NCBI GenBank assembly: GCA_963826515.1 | Contig: CAWGXI010000011.1 | Span: 1-64,000 of the forward strand | Direction of reading: 5' to 3' | Origin: DATFVJ01 sp963826515 | GTDB taxonomy: Bacteria > Actinomycetota > Actinomycetes > Streptosporangiales > Streptosporangiaceae | Length of the DNA: 64,000 bases | In this document: piece by piece, positions 42,454 through 52,203 of the stretch | How the letters are laid out: every line of letters begins with the position of its first letter | Numbering within the stretch: the first letter of the stretch is position 1 | Notes under the pieces: model-generated | What the model was told of the DNA's origin: nothing | The model's database searches: none | What the model saw: the letters and a program-made list of their open reading frames with translations, nothing else | Program-made: the position numbers and the translations under genes

Positions 42454-44997
42454 ATGTCGGGTACGAGGAAGGACCGCTACTCGGCGCGGGTTCCGCCCGC
42501 CTCGCAGGCGCAGTCCATAAGGCAACCCGGCCCTACCGCTCGTCCGGGCCCCGCCCGAGATGTCGCCCAAACCGCATGTCCCGGTTCTGCCACCCCCTCA
42601 GCCGTTTCCACCGTTTCCGGCCGTGTCACCCCTCAAGTCCCGACCGCGGATCGGGCTGGCTTCCCGTCTGCACCTGCCGCGTGTGCTGGTGGGGTGGATC
42701 TGGTGGAGCCGACGGTTGCGGAGTTGTGGGGGCTGGCGCCGGATGTGGATGCTGATCCGGTTGATGGGATGGAGGCTGATTTGCCGCGTGAGGTGCTGGT
42801 TGCAGGGCTTGCTGAGGAGGCGGTGCGGGAGCGGTGGGTGCCGCCGGAGCTGGCGCTGGCGTTCCCGGCTGGGCTGATGTTGGGTGGCGTGGGCGCGGAT
42901 GCCGGGCCTGGTGGTGGCGGGCCTGGTGGTGGCGGGTTTTGTGGTGGCGGGGTTTTGGATGAGATGGCGCCGGGGGCGGTGCTGGCCGGGTTCGCCGGGG
43001 ATGCGCAGGCCGCGGGGCTGGGAGTGTTGTCGGATGACGAGCTGACCGGGGTGTTGTGTGCGTGGCGGCGACTGGGGTCGTGGGCGGCGGCGGGGCAGTT
43101 CACGGCGGTCAGCGAGTTGGCGGCGCGGCGGGCGGCGGAGGCGGCGGAGCTGGGCCAAGATCTCGGCCGGGCGTTGCTGGCGGCCGAGGCGGAGCTTGCG
43201 TGTGCGCTGACCTTGACCCAGCGCGGCGCGCAGACGTTGCTGGATCGTGCTGGTGACCTGGCGCGGCTGCCGGGCACGGCGGCGGCGCTGGCGGCGGGGG
43301 TGATCGACGAGTTCCGTGCCCGGGTGATCGCTGACCAGCTCGCTGACCTGGACGTGGCGGCGGCCCGGCGGGTGGAGGTGAAGCTGCTGGAGCGGGCCGG
43401 GGCGCAGACGTCCGGCCAGCTGCGGGCCGCGTGCGTGCGGGCGGTATTCGCGGCCGATCCGGGCGCGGTGCGCAGGCGCCGGGAAAGGGCGCAGCGTGAG
43501 GCCCGGGTCGAGACGTGGCAGGAGCCGTCCGGTACCGCGTCCATCGCGGGGCGTGATCTGCCGCCGGCTGACGTGCTGGCCGCGGACAAGCGGATCGACG
43601 CGCTGGCCAGGCGGCTGAAGAAGGCAGGCGCCGACGCCGGCCTGGACCAATTGCGCGCCGGGGTGTACGTGTCCTTGCTGACCGGCGCCCCGCTGGAACG
43701 GCTCCTCACCTGCGCCGCCAGCAGCGGCACGGCCGAGAACACGGCCGCCGCCACCGCCGGAACATCACCTCCCGAACACCCCGGCGCCGAGCCCGCATCC
43801 GGCCCCGGGCCTGCACCCGACCCCGCGCCCGATCCCCAATCGGCATCCGGTCCCGGCCCCGGGCTCGCGCAAGACTCCGGGCCTGCACTCGGTCCCCAGC
43901 CTCCATCCGGTCCCGGCCCCGGGCTGGCGCAAGACTCCGGGCCCGCACACGGCTCCGGGCCCGCACCCGATCCCGGGTCCGATCCCCAGCCCGCACCCGA
44001 TCGCGGTCCCGCGCCCGATCCTGGGCCTGGATCCGGCGCCGGGCCCGATCCTGGGCTCGCGCACGACTCCGCGCCCGCACCTGGCGGCGGGCCCGATCTC
44101 GGGTCCGGGCAGGGCCCGGAGCCTGTCTGCGGTCCCAGGCCTGCGTTTGGCGCTGGCGGGTGGCTTGACGGTCAGCCGGGCCTGGTCGGCCGGATCAACC
44201 TGACCCTGCCGCTGGCCACTTTGCTGGGCTCGGCCGAGGTCCCGGGCGAGGTCGGGGGATTCGGGCCGGTTGACGCCCCGACCGCCCGGCAGCTCGCTGG
44301 GTGGGCCGCCGGGGATCCGGCGACCCGCTGGTGCATCACGTTGACCGGACCGGACGGCCAGGTCGTCGGCCACGGCTGCGCCACGCCCGGCCGGGCACGC
44401 GCCCCGGACAGTGGCCCCCGAGCCCGCACCACCGGCCGCCGCGGCAGCAGCGAAGACACCAGCGGCCCCGGGGAAGACCCGGACGCCCGCGGCGGCCCCG
44501 CCGCCGGCGGCGGCGGAGGACCCGCCGGCACCGGAGGCGGAGGCCCGGGCGGCGCTCGCAACGCAGGTCCCGGCGCCAGCGCGGGCCCCGCCGCCAGCGC
44601 GGGCAGCCGCGGAGACAGCGCCCGAAGCGATGACGCCTCGGGAGGCAGCGAGCGCCGGTGGCACCTGGAAGCCAACATCGAACCACTGGCCACGGGCGGC
44701 TGCACCCACCAGCGGGAGGTCCCCGGCTACACGCCCCCACCGTCGCTGCGCCATCTCATCGAGGTCCGCGACAAAATCTGCAGCTTCCCCACCTGCCGCC
44801 GCACGGCCGAGCAGTGCGATCTCGATCACACCCTCGCCTACCACAACGGCGGCCGGACCTGCCCATGTAACCTCCATCCCCTGTGCCGCCGGCATCACGA
44901 GGTCAAACAGGCCCAGGGTTGGCAGCTGACCCAGCCGGAACCTGGCATCCTGTGCTGGACGACCCCGTCCGGGCGCAGCTACCGGACAACCCGATAA
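42454..44997 (+). CDS. DUF222 / HNH endonuclease-signature protein
   Basis: The 847-residue protein of the 13E12-repeat (DUF222) family has a variable N-terminus with a GPGGGGPGGGG linker. The DUF222 helical core follows (LSDDELTGVLCAWRRLGSWAAAGQFTAVSELAARRA, then AGVIDEFRARVIADQLADL and ADKRIDALARRLKKAG). An insert of about 130 residues in G/P/D/S repeats (43790-44150), a second core part (INLTLPLATLLGSAEVPGEV), another G/A/P insert and a C-terminal HNH (CSFPTCRRTAEQCDLDHTLAYHNGGRTCPCNLHPLCRRHHEVKQ) follow. These are widespread in actinobacteria, possibly mobile; activity unproved. ATG at 42454 follows GGAGGTGA. Confidence 0.85.
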   Translation: MSGTRKDRYSARVPPASQAQSIRQPGPTARPGPARDVAQTACPGSATPSAVSTVSGRVTPQVPTADRAGFPSAPAACAGGVDLVEPTVAELWGLAPDVDADPVDGMEADLPREVLVAGLAEEAVRERWVPPELALAFPAGLMLGGVGADAGPGGGGPGGGGFCGGGVLDEMAPGAVLAGFAGDAQAAGLGVLSDDELTGVLCAWRRLGSWAAAGQFTAVSELAARRAAEAAELGQDLGRALLAAEAELACALTLTQRGAQTLLDRAGDLARLPGTAAALAAGVIDEFRARVIADQLADLDVAAARRVEVKLLERAGAQTSGQLRAACVRAVFAADPGAVRRRRERAQREARVETWQEPSGTASIAGRDLPPADVLAADKRIDALARRLKKAGADAGLDQLRAGVYVSLLTGAPLERLLTCAASSGTAENTAAATAGTSPPEHPGAEPASGPGPAPDPAPDPQSASGPGPGLAQDSGPALGPQPPSGPGPGLAQDSGPAHGSGPAPDPGSDPQPAPDRGPAPDPGPGSGAGPDPGLAHDSAPAPGGGPDLGSGQGPEPVCGPRPAFGAGGWLDGQPGLVGRINLTLPLATLLGSAEVPGEVGGFGPVDAPTARQLAGWAAGDPATRWCITLTGPDGQVVGHGCATPGRARAPDSGPRARTTGRRGSSEDTSGPGEDPDARGGPAAGGGGGPAGTGGGGPGGARNAGPGASAGPAASAGSRGDSARSDDASGGSERRWHLEANIEPLATGGCTHQREVPGYTPPPSLRHLIEVRDKICSFPTCRRTAEQCDLDHTLAYHNGGRTCPCNLHPLCRRHHEVKQAQGWQLTQPEPGILCWTTPSGRSYRTTR

Positions 44998-45133
44998 GCC
45001 AGCCACCTGCCCAGCCGATGAGCGCAACCCTCATTGGCATCCCTGCTGCCCTTGCGGGGCTCGCGGCTGCGGGCTACGGCCTTTCGAGTACTCGCGCTCG
45101 GCGACCACAAAGCCAGAGCTTGCGGGGGGTGGC

Positions 45134-45973
45134 TTGTCTCGGCTCTGCGATTATGCGTGGATGGCCAGCGAACCCGATCGTGATTATCAACTTGACGCCG
45201 CCGCAGCGTCGCGGAATGGACGTCCGCGGGGCGGGCAGGTAGCCCTTGTCACGGGAGGCTCAGCCGGACTTGGCCTAGCAATCGCCACCGCGCTGGCGGA
45301 CGCCGGCTCCGACGTCGTGCTCGCTAGCCGGTCGGAAACGCGCTGCAAGCGGGCCGCTGCTCGCCTGTCTGGCCAGTCCGGGCGCATCGTGCAAGGCAGG
45401 GGCTGTGACGTCACCGACGAACGCGCGGTGGCGGACCTTGTGGACGGGGTCCTTATCGACCACGGTCAGCTCGACGTGCTTGTGACCAGCGCTGGAGTGC
45501 AGGCTCGTGGCACGCTTGACCAGCTCGACGTGGCGGTCTTGCGGGCCTGCCTGGAGGTCAATGTCGTGGGAACCTGGCTGGCCTGCCGTGCTGCCGCCAA
45601 GCCCATGCGCGCGGCCGGATACGGCCGCATCCTCACCCTCGCAAGCGCCCTCGGGGTGGTCGGCGCAACGGCCCGGGCCGGCTACGCAGCGAGCAAGGGC
45701 GCCGTCATCCAGCTCACCCGCAGCCTCGCGGTAGAGCTCGCCGGAACCGGGATCACAGTCAACGCGCTCGCCCCAGGACCGTTCCGCACTCCGCTCAACG
45801 CCGACATGGACGACGATCCGCAGGTACAGCGCTTTCTCACCAACGATGTTCCCCTCGGCCGATGGGGTGCGCCTGAGGAACTTGCCGGTGCCGCGCTCCT
45901 GCTCACCGACCAGCGCTCCAGTTACCTTACCGGCGTCATCCTTCCCGTCGACGGTGGTTGGACCGCACACTAA
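45134..45973 (+). CDS. SDR family oxidoreductase
   Basis: The classical short-chain dehydrogenase reads VALVTGGSAGLGLAIATALADAGSDV (cofactor loop), DVLVTSAGV (NNAG-like), ILTLASALGVVGATARAGYAASKGAVIQLTRSLAVEL with catalytic Ser, Tyr and Lys, and LAPGPFRTPLN and LTGVILPVDGG at the end. About 245-250 residues are domain. The first 30 residues are uncertain. TTG at 45134 has GGGGGG upstream; ATG at 45161 has no clear site. The pattern resembles gluconate 5-dehydrogenase/3-oxoacyl reductase-like enzymes; substrate unknown. Stands alone between the HNH gene and an IS element. Confidence 0.85.
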   Translation: MSRLCDYAWMASEPDRDYQLDAAAASRNGRPRGGQVALVTGGSAGLGLAIATALADAGSDVVLASRSETRCKRAAARLSGQSGRIVQGRGCDVTDERAVADLVDGVLIDHGQLDVLVTSAGVQARGTLDQLDVAVLRACLEVNVVGTWLACRAAAKPMRAAGYGRILTLASALGVVGATARAGYAASKGAVIQLTRSLAVELAGTGITVNALAPGPFRTPLNADMDDDPQVQRFLTNDVPLGRWGAPEELAGAALLLTDQRSSYLTGVILPVDGGWTAH

Positions 45974-46196
45974 ACTAAGCGATCGTTCCCCGGATCTCAG
46001 GCTCGCGTCGGGCCGCTTCCGCGAGGTCCCGCGCCCGCCCCCACGATTCACCCGCTGGTAGCGATCACGTCGCCGCTGGCCGCGCCGGTCATCCATGGGT
46101 GTCTGGGAGGTGCTCGCATAACCCGCGGCCCGGCCGGGCAACAGTAGGGTGTACGACTAAATCGTGAGGTGCTTGGTCCAGGCAGGTCATGCGGCT

Positions 46197-46223
46197 AGTC
46201 TGAGTGATGTTGTCACTCAGACT
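46197..46223. repeat. Perfect 11-bp inverted repeat before the IS genes
   Basis: agtctgagtga and its exact complement are separated by tgttg, 12 bases before the GTG of the DUF6788 gene. It may be a subterminal element of the IS or an operator/attenuator for its transcription. Confidence 0.7.
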
Positions 46224-46235
46224 GGGAGGGCGGAC

Positions 46236-46661
46236 GTGGCTGACTTCTCCGGGCGTGACCTGGCGTGGCTGGAGCGCCGGCGCGGCGAGCTGTTCGCCCT
46301 TATCTCCCAGGTCGGGGACTTCCGGCGGGGCGCGCTGAACGTGGTGTGGCGCAAGTGCGGCAAGCCGAACTGCGCCTGCGCGCAGCCCGGGCACCGCGGT
46401 CACGGGCCGCAGTACAACCTGACGCGGCGCATCGGAGGCAAGACCCTGAACGTGCACCTGAAACCCGGGCCGGAACTGGAGAAGACCGAGCGGGAAGTCG
46501 CCGAGCACCGGCGGTTCGCCGATCTGGTGGAGGAGGTGACGGCGGTCAGCGAGGCGATCTGCACGGCGCGGCCGGCGTCGGCCGGCGCGGCGCCCCCTCC
46601 GGCGGAGGGGCAAAGGGGGGGCTCTCGGAGGACCTCGAGGAGATCGCCGCCGCCGAGATAA
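46236..46661 (+). CDS. DUF6788 family protein of an ISKra4-type element
   Basis: A 141-residue protein: ADFSGRDLAWLERRRGELFALISQVGDF, then a CGKPNCACAQPGHRGHGP metal-binding-like cluster (NVVWRKCGKPNCACA) and YNLTRRIGGKTLNVHLKPG. DUF6788 proteins accompany ISKra4-like transposases in actinobacteria. GTG start with GGGAGGG five bases upstream. Near its end a run of seven G (46615-46621) lies where a -1 slip would fuse it to the transposase frame. Confidence 0.7.
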   Translation: MADFSGRDLAWLERRRGELFALISQVGDFRRGALNVVWRKCGKPNCACAQPGHRGHGPQYNLTRRIGGKTLNVHLKPGPELEKTEREVAEHRRFADLVEEVTAVSEAICTARPASAGAAPPPAEGQRGGSRRTSRRSPPPR

Positions 46662-47994
46662 CCGGGCTGGCCGGGCTCGCCGCGGGCATGCTGGGCTCGG
46701 GCCAGGCGCTTGGCGTGCTGGAGCAGGCGATGCGCGCCGCGCTCACCTCAGCCGGCGCCCGGCTGCTTCAGGCCGTGCTGGCCGGCGAGGACGGATACGC
46801 GCTGGCCCGCATGCCGGCTGCGGGAACGGCCACCAGGCCGTCTACGCGGGCTGCCGCGACAAGACCGTCACCACCGTGCTCGGCCCGGTGCGGCTTACGC
46901 GTGCGTGGTATCACTGCGGGCAGTGCGGTCACGGGTTCGCTCCCCGCGACCAGCAGCTCGGCGTGGCGGGCGCGTCACTATCGCCGGGCCTGGCCGAGAT
47001 GACCGCCCTGGCCGGCGCCGAGGTCTCCTTCGGCCGCGCCGCCGGCCTGCTGTCCGCCCTGGCCGGGATCACCATCAGCGCACGGACGATCGAGCGGTCC
47101 GCCGAGGCCTCCGGCGCCGCCGCGCGGTCCGCCGCAGCAGCTGAGGCCGCCGCGATCCGCGCCCGCGCCATCGTCCCGCTGCCCCCGGCCGAGCCCGTCC
47201 CCGACATGCTGTATGTCGAGGCCGGCGGCACCGGCGTGCCGGTCCGCGCCAGCGAGACCGAGGGCCGCCAGGGCAAAGCCGGCGACGGCAAGGCCGGCAC
47301 CCGCGAGGTCAAGCTCGCCCGGCTGTTCACCGTGTCCCGCCTGGATGACGACGGCAGGCCCGTGATGGGCCCCGGCTCCTCCACCTACGTGGCCACCTTC
47401 GCCGGCAAGGACGCCCTCGCGGGACTCGTCGAAGCCGAGTACCTGCGCCGCGGCGGCGACCACCACAGGCAGGTCGTCGCCCTCGGTGACGGCGCCGCCT
47501 GGATCTGGACCATGGCCGGGGCCCTCTACCCCCAGGCCACCCACATCACCGACATCTACCACGCCCGCGAGCACCTCACCGACCTGGCAAGCCACCTGGC
47601 GTTCATCACCCCCGACCCGGCGCGATGGCTGGCCGACCGGAACGCCGAGCTCGACGCCGGGAACATCGACGCGATCATCGACGCCGCCAGCGCCTACCCC
47701 CTCGACGGCATAAAGGCCAGCGACCTGGAACGAAAGCTCGGCTACTTCCGCAGCAACGCCCACCGGATGCACTACGCCCGGTTCCAGAAGCTCGGCATGT
47801 TCATCGGCTCGGGCGCCATCGAAGGCGGCATCAAGGCCATCGTCGTCCAGCGCGCCAAGCAGTCCGGCATGCACTGGACCGTCGAGGGCGCCGCCGACAT
47901 CATCGCCCTGCGCTGCCAGCACGCCAGCGGCCGGTGGGACGAGCTGTGGTCATCTGGCACCTTCACCCCGGCCGGGCTGCGCGCCGCCATCTGA
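46622..47994 (+). pseudogene. ISKra4-like transposase, frameshifted
   Basis: The first part (LSEDLEEIAAAEITGLAGLAAGMLGSGQALGVLEQAMR) is open in the frame entered after the G7 run. Near 46810 the frame changes within the zinc-ribbon (CGNGHQAVYAGCRDKTVTTVLGPVRLTRAWYHCGQCGHGF), and the rest is open to 47994. It includes DMLYVEAGGTGVPV (first Asp region), ALGDGAAWIWTMAGALYPQATHITDIYHAREHL (second) and MFIGSGAIEGGIKAIVVQRAKQSGMHW (Glu region). DDE-type. The second shift probably inactivates it unless it is a sequence error, as nothing else is damaged. Confidence 0.75.
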
Positions 47995-48118
47995 CAGACA
48001 GCAAGACTCAGACACAAAGGCAGCAGGCCCTGGCAAGATCATCTCCAACAAAGCCGTCGTGCACCCGCAACAGTACGGGCACGCCCATACTGTCAGTGCC
48101 GTCGGGCACAATGCGAGA

Positions 48119-49930
48119 GTGCTGCTCAATGACTTGGTGCAGACCTCTGTGGCGGTTGCGGCTACCTCGTCGCGCCGCGCCAAGATTGAGGCGATCGCGA
48201 ACCTGCTGCGCCGCGCGGAACCTGCGGAGGTGCCTGTGGCGGTCGCATTCCTTTCCGGGGAATTTCGCCAGCGCCAGATCGGCGTCGGCTATGCGGCACT
48301 GCGGGACATCGCAGGCGGCTCGTGGCCCGGTGGGCAAACTGCCACCCAGGCGGACACTTCTGTCCCGGCAGACCCAGGCCGGGCAGACCCAGGCCGGGCA
48401 GACCCAGGCCGGGCAGACCCAGGCCGGGCAAGCGGTGGCGTCACGGGCACCGCAGATCCTGCGGGCGCTCCGGGCGGTATCGTACGGCCGCCCGCACTCA
48501 CCCTTTCCGAGGTCGACGCGCTATTCGCGCGGATCGGCTCGGCCGCAGGCGCGGGATCGCAAGCGGAACGGCGCCGACTGCTCGCCGCCCTGTTCGGGGG
48601 AGCAAACGACGCCGAGCGGTCTTTTCTGACGCGGCTTGTGGCCGGCGACCTGCGCCAGGGTGCGCTCGAGGGCGTCATGGTCGAGGCAATCGCTTCGGCC
48701 GCGGACGTCCCTGCCCCCGAGGTGCGCCGCGCGCACATGCTCGGCGGGTCATTGCTCGCCGTCGCCTCGGCGGCGCTGGCCGCGGGCCAAGGCGCCACCG
48801 CACAAGACGGTGCGGGCCCGGCGGGCGTGCGCGCCGTTCCGGCCGCGCGCACCACACCGGCCGCGGCGCTCACTGCGCTACGCAGCTTCCGGCTACACGT
48901 CGGGCGGCCCCTGCAGCCGATGCTGGCGGGTTCCGCCGATAACGTCCGGACAGCGTTCGAGCGTGTCTGCCCCGCGGCGGTGGAGTGGAAGATCGACGGG
49001 ATCAGGGTCCAGGTCCACAAGGATGGCAGCGACGTTGCCGTCTTCACCCGCACTCTCGACGACATCACCGCCCGGGTACCAGAAGTGGTCACGGCGGTGA
49101 CCGCACTGCCTGCCCGATCCGCGGTTCTGGACGGCGAGATCATCGCGCTCGGATCGGACGGGCGGCCCCGCCCCTTCCAGGTGACAGCCGGGCGCACGGG
49201 AAACCGCCGTGACGTCGCCAGGCTGGCCGCGGAGGTGCCGCTGACCGCGTTCTTCTTCGACCTGCTGCACCTGGACGGCGCCGATTTGGTCGATGCGCAA
49301 AGCGCGCAGCGGTACGCGCAGCTTGCCGCCACCGTGCACAGCGATCTCGTCATCCCGCGCATCGTCACAGAAAAGGCGACCGAGGCGTCGGGATTCTTCG
49401 AGGACGCAGTCGCGCGTGGTCACGAGGGAGTGCTCGTAAAGGCCCTCGACTCGCCCTATGCGGCGGGGCGCCGTGGTGCCGGATGGATCAAGGTAAAACC
49501 CCGGCATACGCTCGATCTCGTGGTGGTCGCCGCCGAGTGGGGTCACGGCAGGCGCCGCGGCTGGCTGTCGAACCTGCACCTTGCCGCTCGTGATCCTGTC
49601 AGCGGCGGGCACGTGATGCTCGGCAAGACTTTCAAGGGCCTAACAGACGAGATCCTTACGTGGCAAACCGCGCGCCTGCTCGAGCTAGCCGATCCGCCCC
49701 GCAGTGGTTCTGGAGCGGAGGCCGGCAACGCAGGCTGGGTCCTCCGGGTCCGGCCCGAACTGGTCGTAGAGATCGCCTTCGACGGCGTGCAGAGCAGCTC
49801 TCGATATCCCGGTGGCCTCGCGCTGCGGTTCGCACGCGTCATCAGGTACCGCCGGGACAAGCGCGCCGCGGACGCCGACACGATCGACACGGTCAGGCGG
49901 ATCGCAGGAGAGGCAGGCGTGTGGGCCTAA
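48119..49930 (+). CDS. ATP-dependent DNA ligase (LigB type)
   Basis: The 603-residue ligase has an N-terminal DNA-binding domain (LLNDLVQTSVAVAATSSRRAKIEAIANLL... to ...VRRAHMLGGSLLAVA), a nucleotidyltransferase core with VEWKIDGIRVQVHKDG (KxDG nucleophile near residue 291), SAVLDGEIIALG, FFFDLLHLDG, GHEGVLVKALDSPYAAGRRGAGWIKVKP, and an OB-fold end (RYPGGLALRFARVIRYRRDK). It matches mycobacterial LigB. A PGRAD repeat interrupts the N-domain. GTG at 48119 fits the family start. Non-essential ligases of this type act in repair. The stop codon coincides with the start of the duplicated block. Confidence 0.92.
   Translation: MLLNDLVQTSVAVAATSSRRAKIEAIANLLRRAEPAEVPVAVAFLSGEFRQRQIGVGYAALRDIAGGSWPGGQTATQADTSVPADPGRADPGRADPGRADPGRASGGVTGTADPAGAPGGIVRPPALTLSEVDALFARIGSAAGAGSQAERRRLLAALFGGANDAERSFLTRLVAGDLRQGALEGVMVEAIASAADVPAPEVRRAHMLGGSLLAVASAALAAGQGATAQDGAGPAGVRAVPAARTTPAAALTALRSFRLHVGRPLQPMLAGSADNVRTAFERVCPAAVEWKIDGIRVQVHKDGSDVAVFTRTLDDITARVPEVVTAVTALPARSAVLDGEIIALGSDGRPRPFQVTAGRTGNRRDVARLAAEVPLTAFFFDLLHLDGADLVDAQSAQRYAQLAATVHSDLVIPRIVTEKATEASGFFEDAVARGHEGVLVKALDSPYAAGRRGAGWIKVKPRHTLDLVVVAAEWGHGRRRGWLSNLHLAARDPVSGGHVMLGKTFKGLTDEILTWQTARLLELADPPRSGSGAEAGNAGWVLRVRPELVVEIAFDGVQSSSRYPGGLALRFARVIRYRRDKRAADADTIDTVRRIAGEAGVWA
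48368..48427. repeat. 15-bp tandem repeat in the ligase gene
   Basis: Four perfect copies of gcagacccaggccgg encode ADPGR units in a surface linker of the ligase DNA-binding domain. Confidence 0.9.
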
Positions 49931-49959
49931 GGCATGTCTCGCAGGTCCGCGGATCGGCG

Positions 49960-50280
49960 CTACCTGCCGCTGCCCGGAGGCGGGGCGATCTTGTCTATCT
50001 CGGCGAGCTGGTCCGCGCTCGGCTGCCACAGGCCAGCCTCCGCGTTCTCCCTGACCTGTGAAGGTGACATGGCACCGGCGATGACGGACGTGCAGCCCTG
50101 CTGCGCCGCCAAACCGCCGATAGCTACCTGGAGCAGCCTTAGCCCCGGCCCTGCGCCCAGTCGGCGAGCGCTTCGACACGATCCAGTTCTCGTCCCTGAC
50201 ATAACCAGGCGCTTCGCGGTCTGCTGCCTGCGGCGCCGGCTGCCCGTGCCGCATTTTGCCGGTCAGCAGGCGCCGGCCGA
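49960..50280 (-). pseudogene. Aldo-keto reductase C-terminal fragment (copy 1)
   Basis: LLQVAIGGLAAQQGCTSVIAGAMSPSQVRENAEAGLWQPSADQLAEIDKIA is the standard AKR C-terminus. The N-terminal two thirds, including the catalytic Tyr, are absent, and several one-base deletions break what remains. Confidence 0.75.
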
Positions 50281-50299
50281 CACGCTGGACGTATCTGCT

Positions 50300-50640
50300 G
50301 GTCCTGGGGGTTGATCGGGGCGTCATCGGCGTTATCCCCAGAAGAACGTCACGGTCCATCCGGAGCAGACACCGGCCCGCCGTGCTGGATCTCGGGCGCT
50401 GCGCATCGGCGCTGCCGTGGGGAGGTCCTTCCAAGTCCGGCGGAGGCCGCGGTCACAACCCCGCTCGAGCGGGCTCTCCAACGCGGTGACCGCCCGCGCA
50501 AGCCGCTCAGCTGGGAGCAGCGCCAAGCGCTGATCCCGCAGTTCGAAGCCGACGTGAGGCTATTGAATCGGTCACGGGCGAGGACTTCACCGACTGGCTG
50601 GTGCCGCGGGACAGGTCCGGCGGCCTGGTTGGTCACCGGC
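50300..50640 (+). pseudogene. Sulfotransferase C-terminal fragment (copy 1)
   Basis: Pieces reading TPLERALQRGDRPRKPLSWEQRQALIPQFEADV and GEDFTDWLVPRDRSGG match the tail of actinobacterial sulfotransferases, in several frames. The P-loop half is missing. Confidence 0.6.
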
Positions 50641-51437
50641 GGGCCATCAGCAAGCGGCAGCACGTGCAGGTAGCGAAGACCTTGGCCGTGCCGCGCCTCG
50701 GCGAAAGGTGCCGAGCCGAGGGCGGTGAGCACGCTCGGTTCGGTTCCCGTCGCGACTCCCGTCCGCTCCTCGTAGTTCTCCGCGGCGCTGGCTCGCCCGT
50801 CGTAGTACGCCACGACGGTATCCCTGCTGAAGTGGACGGCGCTGATCCTGGTGCCCCCGCGTCCCACTTTCCCGGGCGGCCACTCAGCGCGGTCCGTGCC
50901 AGGTCCACTGCAGGCCATCAGCGCTTGTCGCGTAGTCGGTCACCATCTGATCAGCATCGGCATTATCCGTCAGCCGGTGGCAGGACGCCCATAGCTCCCA
51001 CATCCCGCCACGGCGCAGATCACGGGGTCCTTCACGCCGGTCTTAGCGTCGCCAGGCAACATCACCTGGCTTTGCCTGGCGTCGAATTCGGCGGGATGGC
51101 TGGCTTCGATCACTTCAACCCGCCAGTGTTTCGTGCCGTAGGTGGCGCAACTCAGGTACAGCCGCCAGGTTCCTGCTGGCGTCCTGATCAGCGCGGGCCG
51201 CTCGAGCGACGCGGCCCTGACTTCCCTTATGGTAAGAAGCTCTGGTACGTCTCACCATCGCTTGACGTGCGACCACCACGGCATAACCCGGCCCTGGTTC
51301 AACGGCCGCCTGACCGGTCCGCCAGATAGATCTCCCCATCAGACGTCACGGCACTCGGCCCCGCCCTGACCGGGCCCTGGCGTCAGGTGCGGCCAGGCCC
51401 GAGCGGCGGTCAGGCGGGACAGCGGTGCTGCTGCCAT
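50640..51437 (-). pseudogene. Glycosidase-like beta-propeller protein (copy 1)
   Basis: Counterpart of 54640-55420, broken by several one-base deletions. The last blade is missing where the sulfotransferase tail begins. See the copy 2 entry for motifs. Confidence 0.6.
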
Positions 51438-51670
51438 CCCGGTGGCGTCAGAGACATTCACATCAGAACAATAGACAGGTCTCCCAAGTTGGCGTGGAGA
51501 CGCCCGGCACGCCCCGCTGGCGCCACCGCCATCGGGGCGTGCAACCACGGGCACCCGCGGCAGGCGGCCTGTGCCGCAGGCCGCGGGTCCACCGCCGCCC
51601 GGGCCGCAACTACTGCGGCCGCTGCGGCCGCTGCTGCCACAGCCACTACCGCAGCCGCCGATGCCGCGGG

Positions 51671-51955
51671 CTACTCCGGCTGGATGCCGAGGCGGAAGGT
51701 AACGCCTTGATCGTCGACCTCCGCGTCGAGCGCCTTGTCGTCAAGCATGACGGCGGCGTCCGATTGCACGAAGACGCGTACGCCTTCCGCCTCGCTGATC
51801 TCGTCGCCGACCTGCGGGCCGTCGGAGACGGCCAGCGTCAGCGATCCCCCGTCAGCGTCTTCCGGAGCGATGCGCAGCCCCGTTTCCGTGGGCAGTCCGG
51901 GCTGAGTAGTAAGGGTGCGGATGGCCTCAACAGCTGGGCCCGTCAGCGTAAGCAC
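51671..51955 (-). CDS. HesB/IscA-like protein without cysteines (copy 1)
   Basis: 94 residues from GTG 51953-51955 with AGGAG upstream. LTLTGPAVEAIRTLTTQPGLPTETGLRIAPED begins the HesB fold, ending FVQSDAAVMLDDKALDAEVDDQGVTFRL. The three cysteines that bind iron-sulfur clusters in A-type carriers are absent, so cluster transfer is doubtful. Differs from copy 2 only at EISEAEG versus EVIEAEG. Intact here. Confidence 0.7.
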   Translation of the reverse strand: MLTLTGPAVEAIRTLTTQPGLPTETGLRIAPEDADGGSLTLAVSDGPQVGDEISEAEGVRVFVQSDAAVMLDDKALDAEVDDQGVTFRLGIQPE

Positions 51956-52203
51956 GACAGCTCCTAACGTCGATTGCGGCGCTCTTTCCAGCGCGCGGCG
52001 ACCCCAGCGGGCCCCTCTGGCCTTTACTAAGGACGGCCACGGCCCCCGCGCTCCGCCCCTCCCTACCCAGTAGCGAGCAAACAAACCAGTCGGCAGGGGC
52101 GCCTGACCGTCCATCCGCCCATCAGCGGCGCGGCGGGCGCCCGCACAATCGCGCTACGGGAAACAGCGCCGCAGCAGGCAACTTGGCCTTGTTAAGCGGT
52201 CGC

